Assembly (NCBI GenBank): GCA_036378995.1
Contig: DASUVJ010000045.1
Location: forward strand, 1 to 19,542
Reading direction: 5' to 3'
DNA from: DASUVJ01 sp036378995
GTDB lineage: Bacteria; Patescibacteriota; Saccharimonadia; Saccharimonadales; Saccharimonadaceae
Length of the DNA stretch: 19,542 nt
Position numbers and translations under genes: made by a program. Every line of letters starts with the position of its first letter. The first letter of the stretch is position 1. Below, in pieces: positions 13,493-19,542 of this stretch. The notes below the pieces were generated by a model. That model made no database searches. It was not told where the DNA came from and saw only the letters and a list, made by a program, of their open reading frames with translations.

Positions 13493-13522
13493 TTGATAAA
13501 TAAAGCTTAGGCGTGATATAAA
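13493..13522 (+). promoter_or_regulatory. Promoter of the 155-aa protein unit
   Basis: TTGATA (13493-13498) and TATAAA (13517-13522), 18-nt spacer. The leader is about 39 nt and contains AAAGGA and GAGG. Confidence 0.65.
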
Positions 13523-13567
13523 GATGATAGTTCACTACTCGCTCCGACACCGGAAAGGACAACGAGG

Positions 13568-14035
13568 ATGACCCTCATGACGACGGCTGCCCAGGCGACC
13601 GATGGTGACCCGTGTGACGCCCACATCCGGGAGCTGACGCTCCTGCTCGAAGACGCCGCACAGGACTCCGGACACCTGCGTACCGTTCTCGGCCACGCTG
13701 CCGAGGCCAACGACGAGCGTCCCTGTGCCTGCCGGCGGCTCCCCCTGATGCTCGCCGTTGCCACCGAAGTACTTCGGCCCGGTGACGGCTCTGCCGAAGA
13801 GGTTCGCCGCTACCGCTCGCAGTCCGGCGACTGCGACCCCGAGGTCCGTCTGGCCTTCGCCCGTCTGCGCTTCACTGCGCTGGACGGTCGAGCCAAGCGA
13901 CACCTGCGGGGCGTGCCGCTGACCGAGCGCATCCTGGGCAAGCGCTACAGGGTCGCCGCGTGGTGGGCGGGCATGCATCTGGAGCTCGAAGAAGCTTCCG
14001 CACGCCGGCCCGACACCGAGCCCCAGCGGGTCTGA
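13568..14035 (+). CDS. Unknown 155-aa protein, GC-rich foreign-type gene
   Basis: The start is the ATG at 13568 (AAAGGA about 9 nt upstream) or the ATG at 13577 (GAGG 9 nt upstream); the sequence does not settle it. The protein is soluble, helical and strongly charged: DAHIRELTLLLEDAAQDSGHLRTVLGHAAE, a CAC pair near residue 53-55, PLMLAVATEVLRPGDGSAEEVRRYRSQSGD, then PEVRLAFARLRFTALDGRAKRHLRGVPLTERILGKRYRVAAWWAGMHLELEE. Helical bundles with His/Arg-rich faces are suggested, but no family is recognised. It is the last of three modules, convergent with recO. Codons are GC-ending. Confidence 0.75.
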   Translation: MTLMTTAAQATDGDPCDAHIRELTLLLEDAAQDSGHLRTVLGHAAEANDERPCACRRLPLMLAVATEVLRPGDGSAEEVRRYRSQSGDCDPEVRLAFARLRFTALDGRAKRHLRGVPLTERILGKRYRVAAWWAGMHLELEEASARRPDTEPQRV

Positions 14036-14068
14036 CCTTTCCCGGCGAAGGGTCCGCAGTACGTGAAC

Positions 14069-14104
14069 CCTGTCGCACTCCACACGGGGTGCGACAGGCG
14101 TTTA
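14069..14104 (+). terminator. Terminator hairpin after the 155-aa gene
   Basis: CCTGTCGCACTCC (14069-14081) and GGGGTGCGACAGG (14086-14098) form a 13-bp stem with one G-U pair and an ACAC loop, then CGTTTA. It lies just before the convergent recO stop codon. Confidence 0.7.
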
Positions 14105-14111
14105 CAGCCTG

Positions 14112-14786
14112 CTAGATTGCGGCATGCTGCCTTGCAACCAGCCAGCAATCAGGCAAGATCGGCTCTAAGCCACCAATCTGCGCCAATACCTTTAGCGGTT
14201 TTGCGCTGACAAGCCGCAAAAATTTGATATGATCAGCTCCCAGCTCTCCGTTCGCCGACTCTCTCAAACCCTTTTCGCCTACATCGTAGGTATATTTTTT
14301 ATCAGGAGATAGTTTTTCTCCGTTAATATCGTGCACAAGACTCAGTTCGTAACCAAGCAATTGAGAGTAGCGCAGGTAAAACCAAGTCTGGATTAACTGC
14401 CGCGAAATCCCGAGAGCATCAAGTGCCATTAAAACCTCGCTCAAAACATCATACCATTCCGGCTCATCAACCATTTCGCTCGCCTTTGCGACCTGCTTTA
14501 CGGCCTCGTAGCCAAACTGCATCGTGTCGTAGTCTTCCAGAATATGACGGTAGAATTGCACCAGTCGCGCTGAGGTCAGAATACCCAGATCACCCTTGCC
14601 CTCGTTAATCACAATATCGCTAACCGCGAACAACTCAATGCCGCCGGCGAGTTTGCTTTTTTCGCGTCGAACACCCTTAGCCATAACGCTTCGTTTGCCT
14701 TCTGGGGTAAGCAGCTGCAATATTCGATCTGCCTCGCCGTAATTTGTACGACGGAGTACGATGGCACGCGTGCGGACCGTACTCAT
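14112..14786 (-). CDS. recO: DNA repair protein RecO
   Basis: A 224-aa protein matching RecO, the mediator that loads RecA onto single-stranded DNA in the RecFOR pathway and anneals strands. The N-terminal OB fold reads TRAIVLRRTNYGEADRILQLLTPEGKRSVMAKGVRREKSKLAGGIELFAVSDIVINEGKGDLGILTSARLVQFY. A helical domain follows (DEPEWYDVLSEVLMALDALGISRQLIQTWFYLRYSQLLGYEL). The usual C-terminal zinc-cysteine cluster of many RecO proteins is not seen. Its ATG overlaps the stop codon of the response regulator (ATGA), so it is translated as part of the two-component operon, an unusual partner for recO. Confidence 0.93.
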   Translation of the reverse strand: MSTVRTRAIVLRRTNYGEADRILQLLTPEGKRSVMAKGVRREKSKLAGGIELFAVSDIVINEGKGDLGILTSARLVQFYRHILEDYDTMQFGYEAVKQVAKASEMVDEPEWYDVLSEVLMALDALGISRQLIQTWFYLRYSQLLGYELSLVHDINGEKLSPDKKYTYDVGEKGLRESANGELGADHIKFLRLVSAKPLKVLAQIGGLEPILPDCWLVARQHAAI

Positions 14787-15157
14787 AGCACGGCCTTTTT
14801 TACGGCCGCGACAAGATCACCCGGAAGCATCGTGGCTTTATCAAGCACCGCTCTCACGCCATAAGCTGCGACGTCCTCTTCGGCAATCGTGTCCGCGCTG
14901 TTGGTACACAATATCACCGGAATGCTTGCAAGATCGGCATGCGAGCGCAGTTCGTGCAGCAAAGTAAACGCGTTTGGACCTGCCAAAAAAACATCCAGAA
15001 CAAGCGCATCCGGTCGTTTGGCGTCGATCGTTTCGATGGCTTCGAGCGCATGCGCACTCGTGTCGGTCATAAATCCGGCAGCCTCCAGCGACCGTGCATG
15101 CTGCTGCGCCAGCCACTCGTCGTCTTCAACAATGACCACAAGCGGACGATGCGTCAT
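14783..15157 (-). CDS. Single-domain response regulator
   Basis: A 124-aa receiver domain with no output domain. Conserved residues are present: the acidic pair D12/D13 (VIVEDDEW), phosphoacceptor D55 (ALVLDVFLAGP), Thr85 (VILCTN) and Lys107 (AVLDKATM). It would be phosphorylated by the kinase encoded just upstream and signal by protein contacts. Its ATG overlaps the kinase stop codon and its stop overlaps the recO ATG, both as ATGA. Native codon use. Confidence 0.92.
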   Translation of the reverse strand: MTHRPLVVIVEDDEWLAQQHARSLEAAGFMTDTSAHALEAIETIDAKRPDALVLDVFLAGPNAFTLLHELRSHADLASIPVILCTNSADTIAEEDVAAYGVRAVLDKATMLPGDLVAAVKKAVL

Positions 15158-15891
15158 AGTAAACTCAACTGCGTCGAAGCGTTCATATCAACATAAAAGG
15201 TAGCGCCGTCGCGGTGGCGGGTCGCGCCGATTCTTCCCTGCATCGCGCCAGCAAACTGACCGGCAACGTATAGGCCGAGTCCACTGCTCTGCGGACGGGC
15301 GTGCAGCAGCTGAGCATGCGTGCCAAGCGTTTCCTGTAGGCGCCGCCAAACATCCACCGGCACAGCCGGGCCGTAATCACGTACGCCAATGCGAATACTT
15401 TGTCCGCCGCCTTTAGTTTGAGCGCGGATTTCAACCGGCGCATCAGGGCTGCCATAGTGCAGTGCATTGTCGCCAAAATTAAGTACAATCCGCCTCAAAA
15501 GATCTCGGTTGGCAACGGCAAGTAGTGGGCCGCGACGGGTCGCGACACGGATTTCCCTTCCCTTTGCTGCGTAAAGCGGAGTCAGCTCATGAACCACTTC
15601 TTCGCATATCTGCTGAGGATTAAGCGGCTCAAGCTCAAAGAGACTGTCTTCCAGGCGAGAAGAGCGGGTCAGATCGGTTGTCAGACGGAGCGCTCGTTCG
15701 CTTGTTAGTGTTATCTGGCGCAGCATTTTTAGCTGTTCGGCCTCGCTGAGGTTGCCCGCCTCCAGACCCAATGAAAGCTGCCGCACAAGCGCCAGTGGCC
15801 CCTTCAGCTCATGAGCTGCCGCCTGAACAAAAGACAGGCCACCTAGTGGCCCATCTTGCTCCTGCAATACCCTCGTGTCTTCCCCTCTCAT
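15154..15891 (-). CDS. Soluble histidine kinase
   Basis: A 245-aa cytoplasmic sensor kinase with a very short N terminus. HisKA: AAAHELKGPLALVRQLS with phospho-acceptor His27. ATPase (HATPase_c): N box LNFGDNALHYGS (137-148), G1 RDYGPAVP (171-178) and G2 SGLGLYVAGQFAG (203-215). No membrane segment or sensory domain is present, so the input must come from another protein or from the short N terminus. The start at 15891 has AAGGAG 1-2 nt before the ATG and TACACT 9 nt upstream. It heads the kinase-regulator-recO operon. Confidence 0.92.
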   Translation of the reverse strand: MRGEDTRVLQEQDGPLGGLSFVQAAAHELKGPLALVRQLSLGLEAGNLSEAEQLKMLRQITLTSERALRLTTDLTRSSRLEDSLFELEPLNPQQICEEVVHELTPLYAAKGREIRVATRRGPLLAVANRDLLRRIVLNFGDNALHYGSPDAPVEIRAQTKGGGQSIRIGVRDYGPAVPVDVWRRLQETLGTHAQLLHARPQSSGLGLYVAGQFAGAMQGRIGATRHRDGATFYVDMNASTQLSLL

Positions 15892-15933
15892 ACTCCTTTT
15901 AGTGTAGCATGGCCGAGGGAATAAAATCGAGGA

Positions 15934-16596
15934 TTAGCTATTGAAGTCGATTGTTTTAATCAGTGCTTCAAAGTCTGGTTTAAACGTATCTGCGTCCGTT
16001 CGAAGCGTGACAGTTTTGTCGCGAATCTTGTAGATAACTGCCGAACCGCGAATATTTTTGGTAAAGTTACCATCAAGACGAGTACCGTTGTGTCCGTTGG
16101 CGCTCGTTGCGCTTGAACGAAGGTCGCCCTTTTCTACGAGTGATTCATACGACTTAACGATCTGGTCGTAGTCTTTTTCTTCGATCGTAATACGAAGTGC
16201 AAACTGCTGGTCGCTTGCAATGGTTGGAACGACAATCGGGCTGAGGTAGGCTTCGTACGCGCCACCGTTTTTAGCGACGTTGGTTGCCTCGTAGACACTC
16301 CATGTCTTAGGATAATTGAAAGTCAAACGACCGTAATCGTCGGGCCCTGCAAACTGGCGAAGCGGCTCTTTCTCGCGCTCGGCGAATTTCTTCTCGTCTT
16401 CATCCGCCTGTTCTTTTTTACCTTCGGCAACTGCGAGTTTGATCTTGCCATCGACATTGGTCTTCTGTTCGCTGTAATTAATGTACGCCCAGATCGCCAT
16501 TGATCCTGCGCCCAGTACCAGTACGATCAGGCCGATGATCGCGATCATCGATCCGCTGACAGCACCGTGCTCGTATTTGTGTTTATAAGTCTTCAT
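15934..16596 (-). CDS. Membrane-anchored extracytoplasmic protein
   Basis: A 220-aa protein with a short basic N terminus (MKTYKHKYEHG), one membrane helix (about 13-40, SGSMIAIIGLIVLVLGAGSMAIWAYI), a charged helical linker (YSEQKTNVDGKIKLAVAEGKKEQADEDEKKFAEREKE) and an outer domain with strand-rich text (GRLTFNYPKTWSVYEA, FALRITIEE, GTRLDGNFTKNIRGSAVIYKIRDKTVTLRTDADTFKPDFEALIKTIDF). The 'FNYPKTWSV ... TIDF' layout resembles PsbP-like or small surface domains seen in Gram-positive lipoproteins and CPR bacteria. Function unknown. TATAAT ends 7 nt before the ATG with no Shine-Dalgarno site. Confidence 0.82.
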   Translation of the reverse strand: MKTYKHKYEHGAVSGSMIAIIGLIVLVLGAGSMAIWAYINYSEQKTNVDGKIKLAVAEGKKEQADEDEKKFAEREKEPLRQFAGPDDYGRLTFNYPKTWSVYEATNVAKNGGAYEAYLSPIVVPTIASDQQFALRITIEEKDYDQIVKSYESLVEKGDLRSSATSANGHNGTRLDGNFTKNIRGSAVIYKIRDKTVTLRTDADTFKPDFEALIKTIDFNS

Positions 16597-16603
16597 GGCG
16601 GTT

Positions 16604-16609
16604 ATTATA
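16604..16609 (-). promoter_or_regulatory. -10 box of the 15934-16596 gene, leaderless-type start
   Basis: TATAAT on the minus strand overlaps the end of the methyltransferase gene and ends 7 nt before the ATG at 16596. Confidence 0.55.
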
Positions 16610-17129
16610 CTTGTGCTTTCGTAGGCTGTAAAGGTTCTACTCTGTAAAGAAAATGCGTATCCGTACGCTTTTCGATCTTGCAGTCTTTCAGCTGGAATCC
16701 GTAGCTGATAAAAAGCAGTGGGCGCTTCAGCCGCGTTGCTTCCTGTTCTACTTTTTTGGCCATTTTTGCGATGTCGCGGGATTCGCCAAAAACATAGACA
16801 ACCGTCGTCTCATCCGGTAGCGTTACCTTCCAAAAATCAGCAAGATACGTATTTACCCTGGGATCATTACGGGATAAAAACCGCGAGATAGCTACGAGCG
16901 CAGGATTCAGTTCATATCCGACTGCCTTAGCTCCGCGTTTGGCAGCTTGGCGCAGCACTACCCCATCACCCGAGCCGATATCTACAAGCAGGTCGTCTTT
17001 ATCAAGTTTTACAAGCGTATCGAGTGCATCTTCCAGATGACGTCTTTTAGAAGGTACATACGGTGCGCCCCAAAAGACCACAAATCCAAACAGCAGCACC
17101 ACACCGGCTATCAGCCAGATAATCCACAT
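16605..17129 (-). CDS. Membrane-anchored class I methyltransferase, FAM173-like
   Basis: A 174-aa protein with an N-terminal membrane helix (about 1-22) and a Rossmann-type SAM-binding domain: LLVDIGSGDGVVLRQAAKRGAKAVGYELNPALVAISRFLSR (about 47-87) has the motif I glycines (DIGSGDG) and the acidic residue of motif II (YELNP). This pattern matches the FAM173/ATPSCKMT-type protein lysine methyltransferases, known in mitochondria to methylate ATP synthase subunit c. The bacterial substrate is not known. The ATG overlaps the xseB stop codon (TAATG), making it the last gene of the flippase-xse operon. Confidence 0.85.
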   Translation of the reverse strand: MWIIWLIAGVVLLFGFVVFWGAPYVPSKRRHLEDALDTLVKLDKDDLLVDIGSGDGVVLRQAAKRGAKAVGYELNPALVAISRFLSRNDPRVNTYLADFWKVTLPDETTVVYVFGESRDIAKMAKKVEQEATRLKRPLLFISYGFQLKDCKIEKRTDTHFLYRVEPLQPTKAQV

Positions 17130-17338
17130 TATGCGGACTCGTCAAATTTTTGTTTAAGAACAGTCACCTCGTTTTTAAGTTCAAGCAGGTCACGCTCGAT
17201 CTCGGTTGCGAGTGTTTCGGCCTCCTTGAACTTTTCGAGCGCCTTTTCAAGCTCAAATTCGTCACTATCGAACCAGGCGACAAGATCGTTCAATGCCTCG
17301 GTTTTTTGCTGTATGGTCTGATTACTTTTCGTGGACAT
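17129..17338 (-). CDS. xseB: Exodeoxyribonuclease VII small subunit
   Basis: A 69-aa coiled protein, the partner of XseA. The core, NQTIQQKTEALNDLVAWFDSDEFELEKALEKFKEAETLATEIERDLLELKNEV, fits the two-helix XseB fold with the conserved 'FELEKALEKF.E' stretch. Several small subunits wrap one large subunit in the nuclease. The start overlaps the end of xseA by 17 nt and the stop overlaps the methyltransferase start. Confidence 0.92.
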   Translation of the reverse strand: MSTKSNQTIQQKTEALNDLVAWFDSDEFELEKALEKFKEAETLATEIERDLLELKNEVTVLKQKFDESA

Positions 17339-18419
17339 GTCGCACCTCCGCCGTTATTATTTTGTCTCGTTTTTCGATCTCAAGCATACTGCCCGGAGAT
17401 TCATCTCCCCGAAGCAGCGCATAACCTCGAGCAAGTACTTTATTCGGATCGAGCTCTGCTAAAACCCTTCGTAACTTCTCAGTGCTATCCATTCGGATTT
17501 CAATCTGACGATCCACCAGCTCCAGACTATTCCGCAGCATTCCGGCGACCAGCATTCGCTGATGATCGATGGCATGTTCCGTACGCGGAAGAAGCATCTG
17601 AATCTGCCGGCGGACCTGCCCGATACGCTCCTTACGGTCGGGTACAAGAATCTGAGCCGCGTTGCTAGGCGTTGCCGCGCGGACATCCGCAGCCATGTCG
17701 GCCAGGCTGACATCCACTTCATGTCCGACACCTACCAGTGTTGGAATGCGGCTTGTCGCGATTTCACGCACGAGTAGCTCGTCGTTAAACGCACTCAGAT
17801 CATCCGCGCTTCCGCCGCCGCGAATCAACACGATAACCTCGGGCAATTCCTCCTGCGAATTAAAGTACTTTAACGCACGGATTATCTGATCCGGTGCATC
17901 TGCACCCTGTACCTGCACATGGGCTACGTCAAATCGTACACCGCCCCAGCGATCATTCACGATCTTTATAAAGTCAGCATACCCCGCCGCTTGCGTACTG
18001 CTTATGACCGCAACGTGCGCAGGCTCAGCCGGCAGCGGACGTTTGCGCTCGGCAGCAAACAACCCTTCTTTTTCGAGTTTCGCCTTTAAAAGCTCAAAAC
18101 TCTTCTTGATACTTCCCTCTCCGCTCGGGCGAATAGCTCGGACAGTAAGGCTAAACCGTCCCCACGGCGTCAGCTTGGGCGTTGCCGTCACGATCACCTT
18201 CATGCCGTCCTCTATCGGTACGCGCAGCTGCCAAAGAGACATAAAACAATTGACCGTGCCACCCTCGTCTTTAAGATCAAAAAAGACGTACTTGCCCTGG
18301 TTTATCTTAAAGCTGGCGACCTCACCCTCGACATCGACGCTCGGGTACGCATATTCCAGCGTTTGGTTGGTCGCAGCAATAAAATCACTAACGCTTAATT
18401 GGAGACTTGCCTTTTCCAT
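17322..18419 (-). CDS. xseA: Exodeoxyribonuclease VII large subunit
   Basis: Degrades single-stranded DNA from both ends into short oligonucleotides. The 365-aa protein starts with the OB-fold domain (LSVSDFIAATNQTLEYAYPSVDVEGEVASFKINQGKYVFFDLKDEGGTVNCFMS). It then has the catalytic region VAVISSTQAAGYADFIKI, VIVLIRGGGSADDLSAFNDELLVREIATSRIPTLVGVGHEVDVSLADMAADVRAATPSNAAQI, and a coiled-coil C-terminal part ending in VLARGYALLRGD. It is shorter than the ~450 aa of E. coli XseA; the coiled coil is the shortened part. Its start overlaps the upstream gene by 32 nt. Confidence 0.96.
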   Translation of the reverse strand: MEKASLQLSVSDFIAATNQTLEYAYPSVDVEGEVASFKINQGKYVFFDLKDEGGTVNCFMSLWQLRVPIEDGMKVIVTATPKLTPWGRFSLTVRAIRPSGEGSIKKSFELLKAKLEKEGLFAAERKRPLPAEPAHVAVISSTQAAGYADFIKIVNDRWGGVRFDVAHVQVQGADAPDQIIRALKYFNSQEELPEVIVLIRGGGSADDLSAFNDELLVREIATSRIPTLVGVGHEVDVSLADMAADVRAATPSNAAQILVPDRKERIGQVRRQIQMLLPRTEHAIDHQRMLVAGMLRNSLELVDRQIEIRMDSTEKLRRVLAELDPNKVLARGYALLRGDESPGSMLEIEKRDKIITAEVRHVHEK

Positions 18420-19431
18420 ACTTCAAAATCGCGTGTTGATAAAATACATAACCCAAAATGATCGTACCTAGCAGCAGGATAACGCGAGTCAAAACAATCC
18501 CGGCGATTGCCGTTCCCTGGCTTAGCCCGGCCACAGCCAAAAATGCCACCATGATCGCCTCGTAGGCACCCGCTCCTCCGGGCGTTACGACAAAGAACCC
18601 GGCGAGCGTCGCAACTCCGTAGGCGATCAGAATCGGCGCAGGGTTTACCGGTACGCCGAGTGCCCAGAACGTGATCAAAAAGAGCGAAACATCCGCAATC
18701 GTGTAAAGCACGCCCCATAAAAGCGGCTTGACCAACATCCCCTTGTCATTGCGCAGCGCCTCATAGTCGTGATGCATTTCGTCAAAAAAGGTGTCGACCT
18801 TTTTATGGTTAAGAACATGCTTCACCTTGCCGAACGTCAAGCGTCGAACGAGTCGGTTCGTATTACGCGTCAGCCACCCGGCAAATGCCGCCATGCGTGC
18901 CTGGTTGCCCATCAGGTAAATACCGCCAAAAATCGCCGCGAGCATCACGCCGACTAACGATGAACTCACAAGGATAATCCAACGGTTGATATTACCGTCG
19001 ATCGTCACGACCAACACTGCAATAGCAAGCAGCGCGATAAAAGCGACGAACGTCATTGCATAGCGCACAACCTGAGCCATTGTTGCCCTACCCGGCGAAA
19101 CGCCGTACTTGCCGAGGCGCCACCCCATATAAGAAACGCCGCTCACACCGCCGCTCGGCAAGATGTGATTCACGAAGTTCATTTCAAGCGACATGCGGGT
19201 CAATTCATGACCGGGGACCTCGTCTATAGATTTTTTGGCGCGCAAATACGAAAAAATCATCTCCCCCGCCGCGTAGTACACCAATAATTGGCCCGGAATC
19301 AAAAGTAAAAGAATCCAAATATTAACCGAGGACAGCAACTCAAAGGCATGAACCAGCTCCCCCCGAGAGAAATAAATAATGACCGCAATGAACACCAACG
19401 TAACAACACTCAGCCAAGATCGAAAAGACAT
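18388..19431 (-). CDS. Lysylphosphatidylglycerol synthase-like / UPF0104 membrane protein
   Basis: A 347-aa integral membrane protein with about 7-8 helices, of the LPG synthase transmembrane-region/UPF0104 type. Visible features: NFVNHILPSGGVSGVSYMGWRLGKYGVSPGRATMAQVVRY (the conserved 'LP..G.SG' segment, about residues 86-125) and the C-terminal VTPGGAGAYEAIMVAFLAVAG (about 285-305, conserved 'PGG.G..E'). Members are lipid flippases or undecaprenyl-linked transporters; no aminoacyl-transferase domain is attached. I chose ATG 19431, exactly 6 nt after TATACT; an earlier ATG at 19455 would place the promoter inside the gene. First gene of the xseA/xseB/methyltransferase operon. Confidence 0.88.
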   Translation of the reverse strand: MSFRSWLSVVTLVFIAVIIYFSRGELVHAFELLSSVNIWILLLLIPGQLLVYYAAGEMIFSYLRAKKSIDEVPGHELTRMSLEMNFVNHILPSGGVSGVSYMGWRLGKYGVSPGRATMAQVVRYAMTFVAFIALLAIAVLVVTIDGNINRWIILVSSSLVGVMLAAIFGGIYLMGNQARMAAFAGWLTRNTNRLVRRLTFGKVKHVLNHKKVDTFFDEMHHDYEALRNDKGMLVKPLLWGVLYTIADVSLFLITFWALGVPVNPAPILIAYGVATLAGFFVVTPGGAGAYEAIMVAFLAVAGLSQGTAIAGIVLTRVILLLGTIILGYVFYQHAILKYGKGKSPIKR

Positions 19432-19437
19432 GATTCT

Positions 19438-19447
19438 AGTATATACT
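19438..19447. promoter_or_regulatory. Shared divergent -10 palindrome
   Basis: The 10-bp palindrome AGTATATACT carries TATACT on both strands: minus at 19443-19438 (6 nt before the flippase-like ATG) and plus at 19442-19447 (8 nt before the + gene at 19456). The two -10 boxes overlap by 2 bp. Confidence 0.6.
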
Positions 19448-19455
19448 AAAAACAT

Positions 19456-19542
19456 ATGTATATTGCGATTTTAGGACGGCAGCCAGCCCTCGGGATGGCG
19501 GAACTTGAGCGGGCGTACGGCCCCGAAAACACCAAATGGTTT
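19456..19542 (+). CDS. Probable RNA methyltransferase-like protein, N-terminal part
   Basis: Open to the window edge, 29 codons visible: MYIAILGRQPALGMAELERA, then YGPENTKWF. The 'ILGRQPALGMAELERAYG' start is typical of TRM11-like, THUMP-related RNA guanine methyltransferase-type proteins in candidate-phylum bacteria, but the catalytic part is outside the window. Promoter-like TATACT is 8 nt upstream. Codons here are mixed. Confidence 0.5.
   Translation, partial: MYIAILGRQPALGMAELERAYGPENTKWF

Noticed and set aside
310..14104. Assembly chimera as explanation of the GC-rich stretches
   Set aside because: Not excluded, but seven separate pieces, each ending cleanly between genes with complete promoter and terminator signals, are hard to obtain by misassembly.
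1..19542. Insertion sequences, integrase or target-site duplications explaining the GC-rich modules
   Set aside because: No transposase or recombinase coding sequence was seen, and I found no convincing matching direct repeats at the two ends of any module by eye.
1..19542. CRISPR arrays, tRNA or rRNA genes
   Set aside because: No regularly spaced direct repeats and no cloverleaf or rRNA-like sequence were found; intergenic spaces are under about 210 nt.

Overview
The window looks like the chromosome of a small-genome candidate-phylum bacterium, most likely Saccharibacteria (TM7) or another Patescibacterium. This is inferred from a shortened metK, tightly packed and overlapping housekeeping genes (glyS, recO, xseA, xseB, rnhA) and many lineage-style hypothetical proteins. 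I could not confirm the taxon by search. Almost all the housekeeping genes lie on the minus strand and use mixed codons: 23 of the first 44 yaaA codons end in G or C.

Into this backbone are set seven GC-rich transcription units carrying eight genes. They read like genes of a high-GC actinobacterium: 39 of the first 44 codons of the 4129-4554 gene end in G or C. They sit only between native genes and six of the seven run on the opposite (+) strand. Each has an AT-rich, near-consensus promoter, a transcribed leader usually with a clear Shine-Dalgarno site, and in most cases one or two GC-rich terminator hairpins. The units are: a CPBP-type membrane protease with an EF-hand-like loop (385-1512, minus); an unknown 141-aa protein (4129-4554); an unknown 131-aa protein (6961-7356); a two-gene unit of a 61-aa membrane peptide and a hyaluronan-synthase-like GT2 glycosyltransferase (7561-9115); and three head-to-tail modules between glyS and recO, namely a 47-aa acidic peptide (12454-12597), a TPR protein (12759-13394) and an unknown 155-aa protein (13568-14035).

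Native layout from left to right: an N-terminal gene fragment; metK under a SAM-I riboswitch; a hypothetical gene; yaaA; a hypothetical gene; an rnhA/flavin split-barrel operon; a PH-like protein; a hypothetical/tspO/membrane protein/glyS block; a histidine kinase-response regulator-recO operon with 4-nt overlaps; a membrane-anchored extracellular protein; and a flippase-like/xseA/xseB/methyltransferase operon. A divergent + gene starts at the right edge.

The two gene classes also start differently. Several native genes have a -10 box exactly 6 nt (once 7 nt) before the ATG, which implies leaderless mRNAs. The GC-rich units have leaders of roughly 30-80 nt, two of them opening with a hairpin. 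This two-class architecture is the most unusual thing in the window: either foreign, probably host-derived, genes captured as self-contained expression modules, or a native gene class with its own expression logic.
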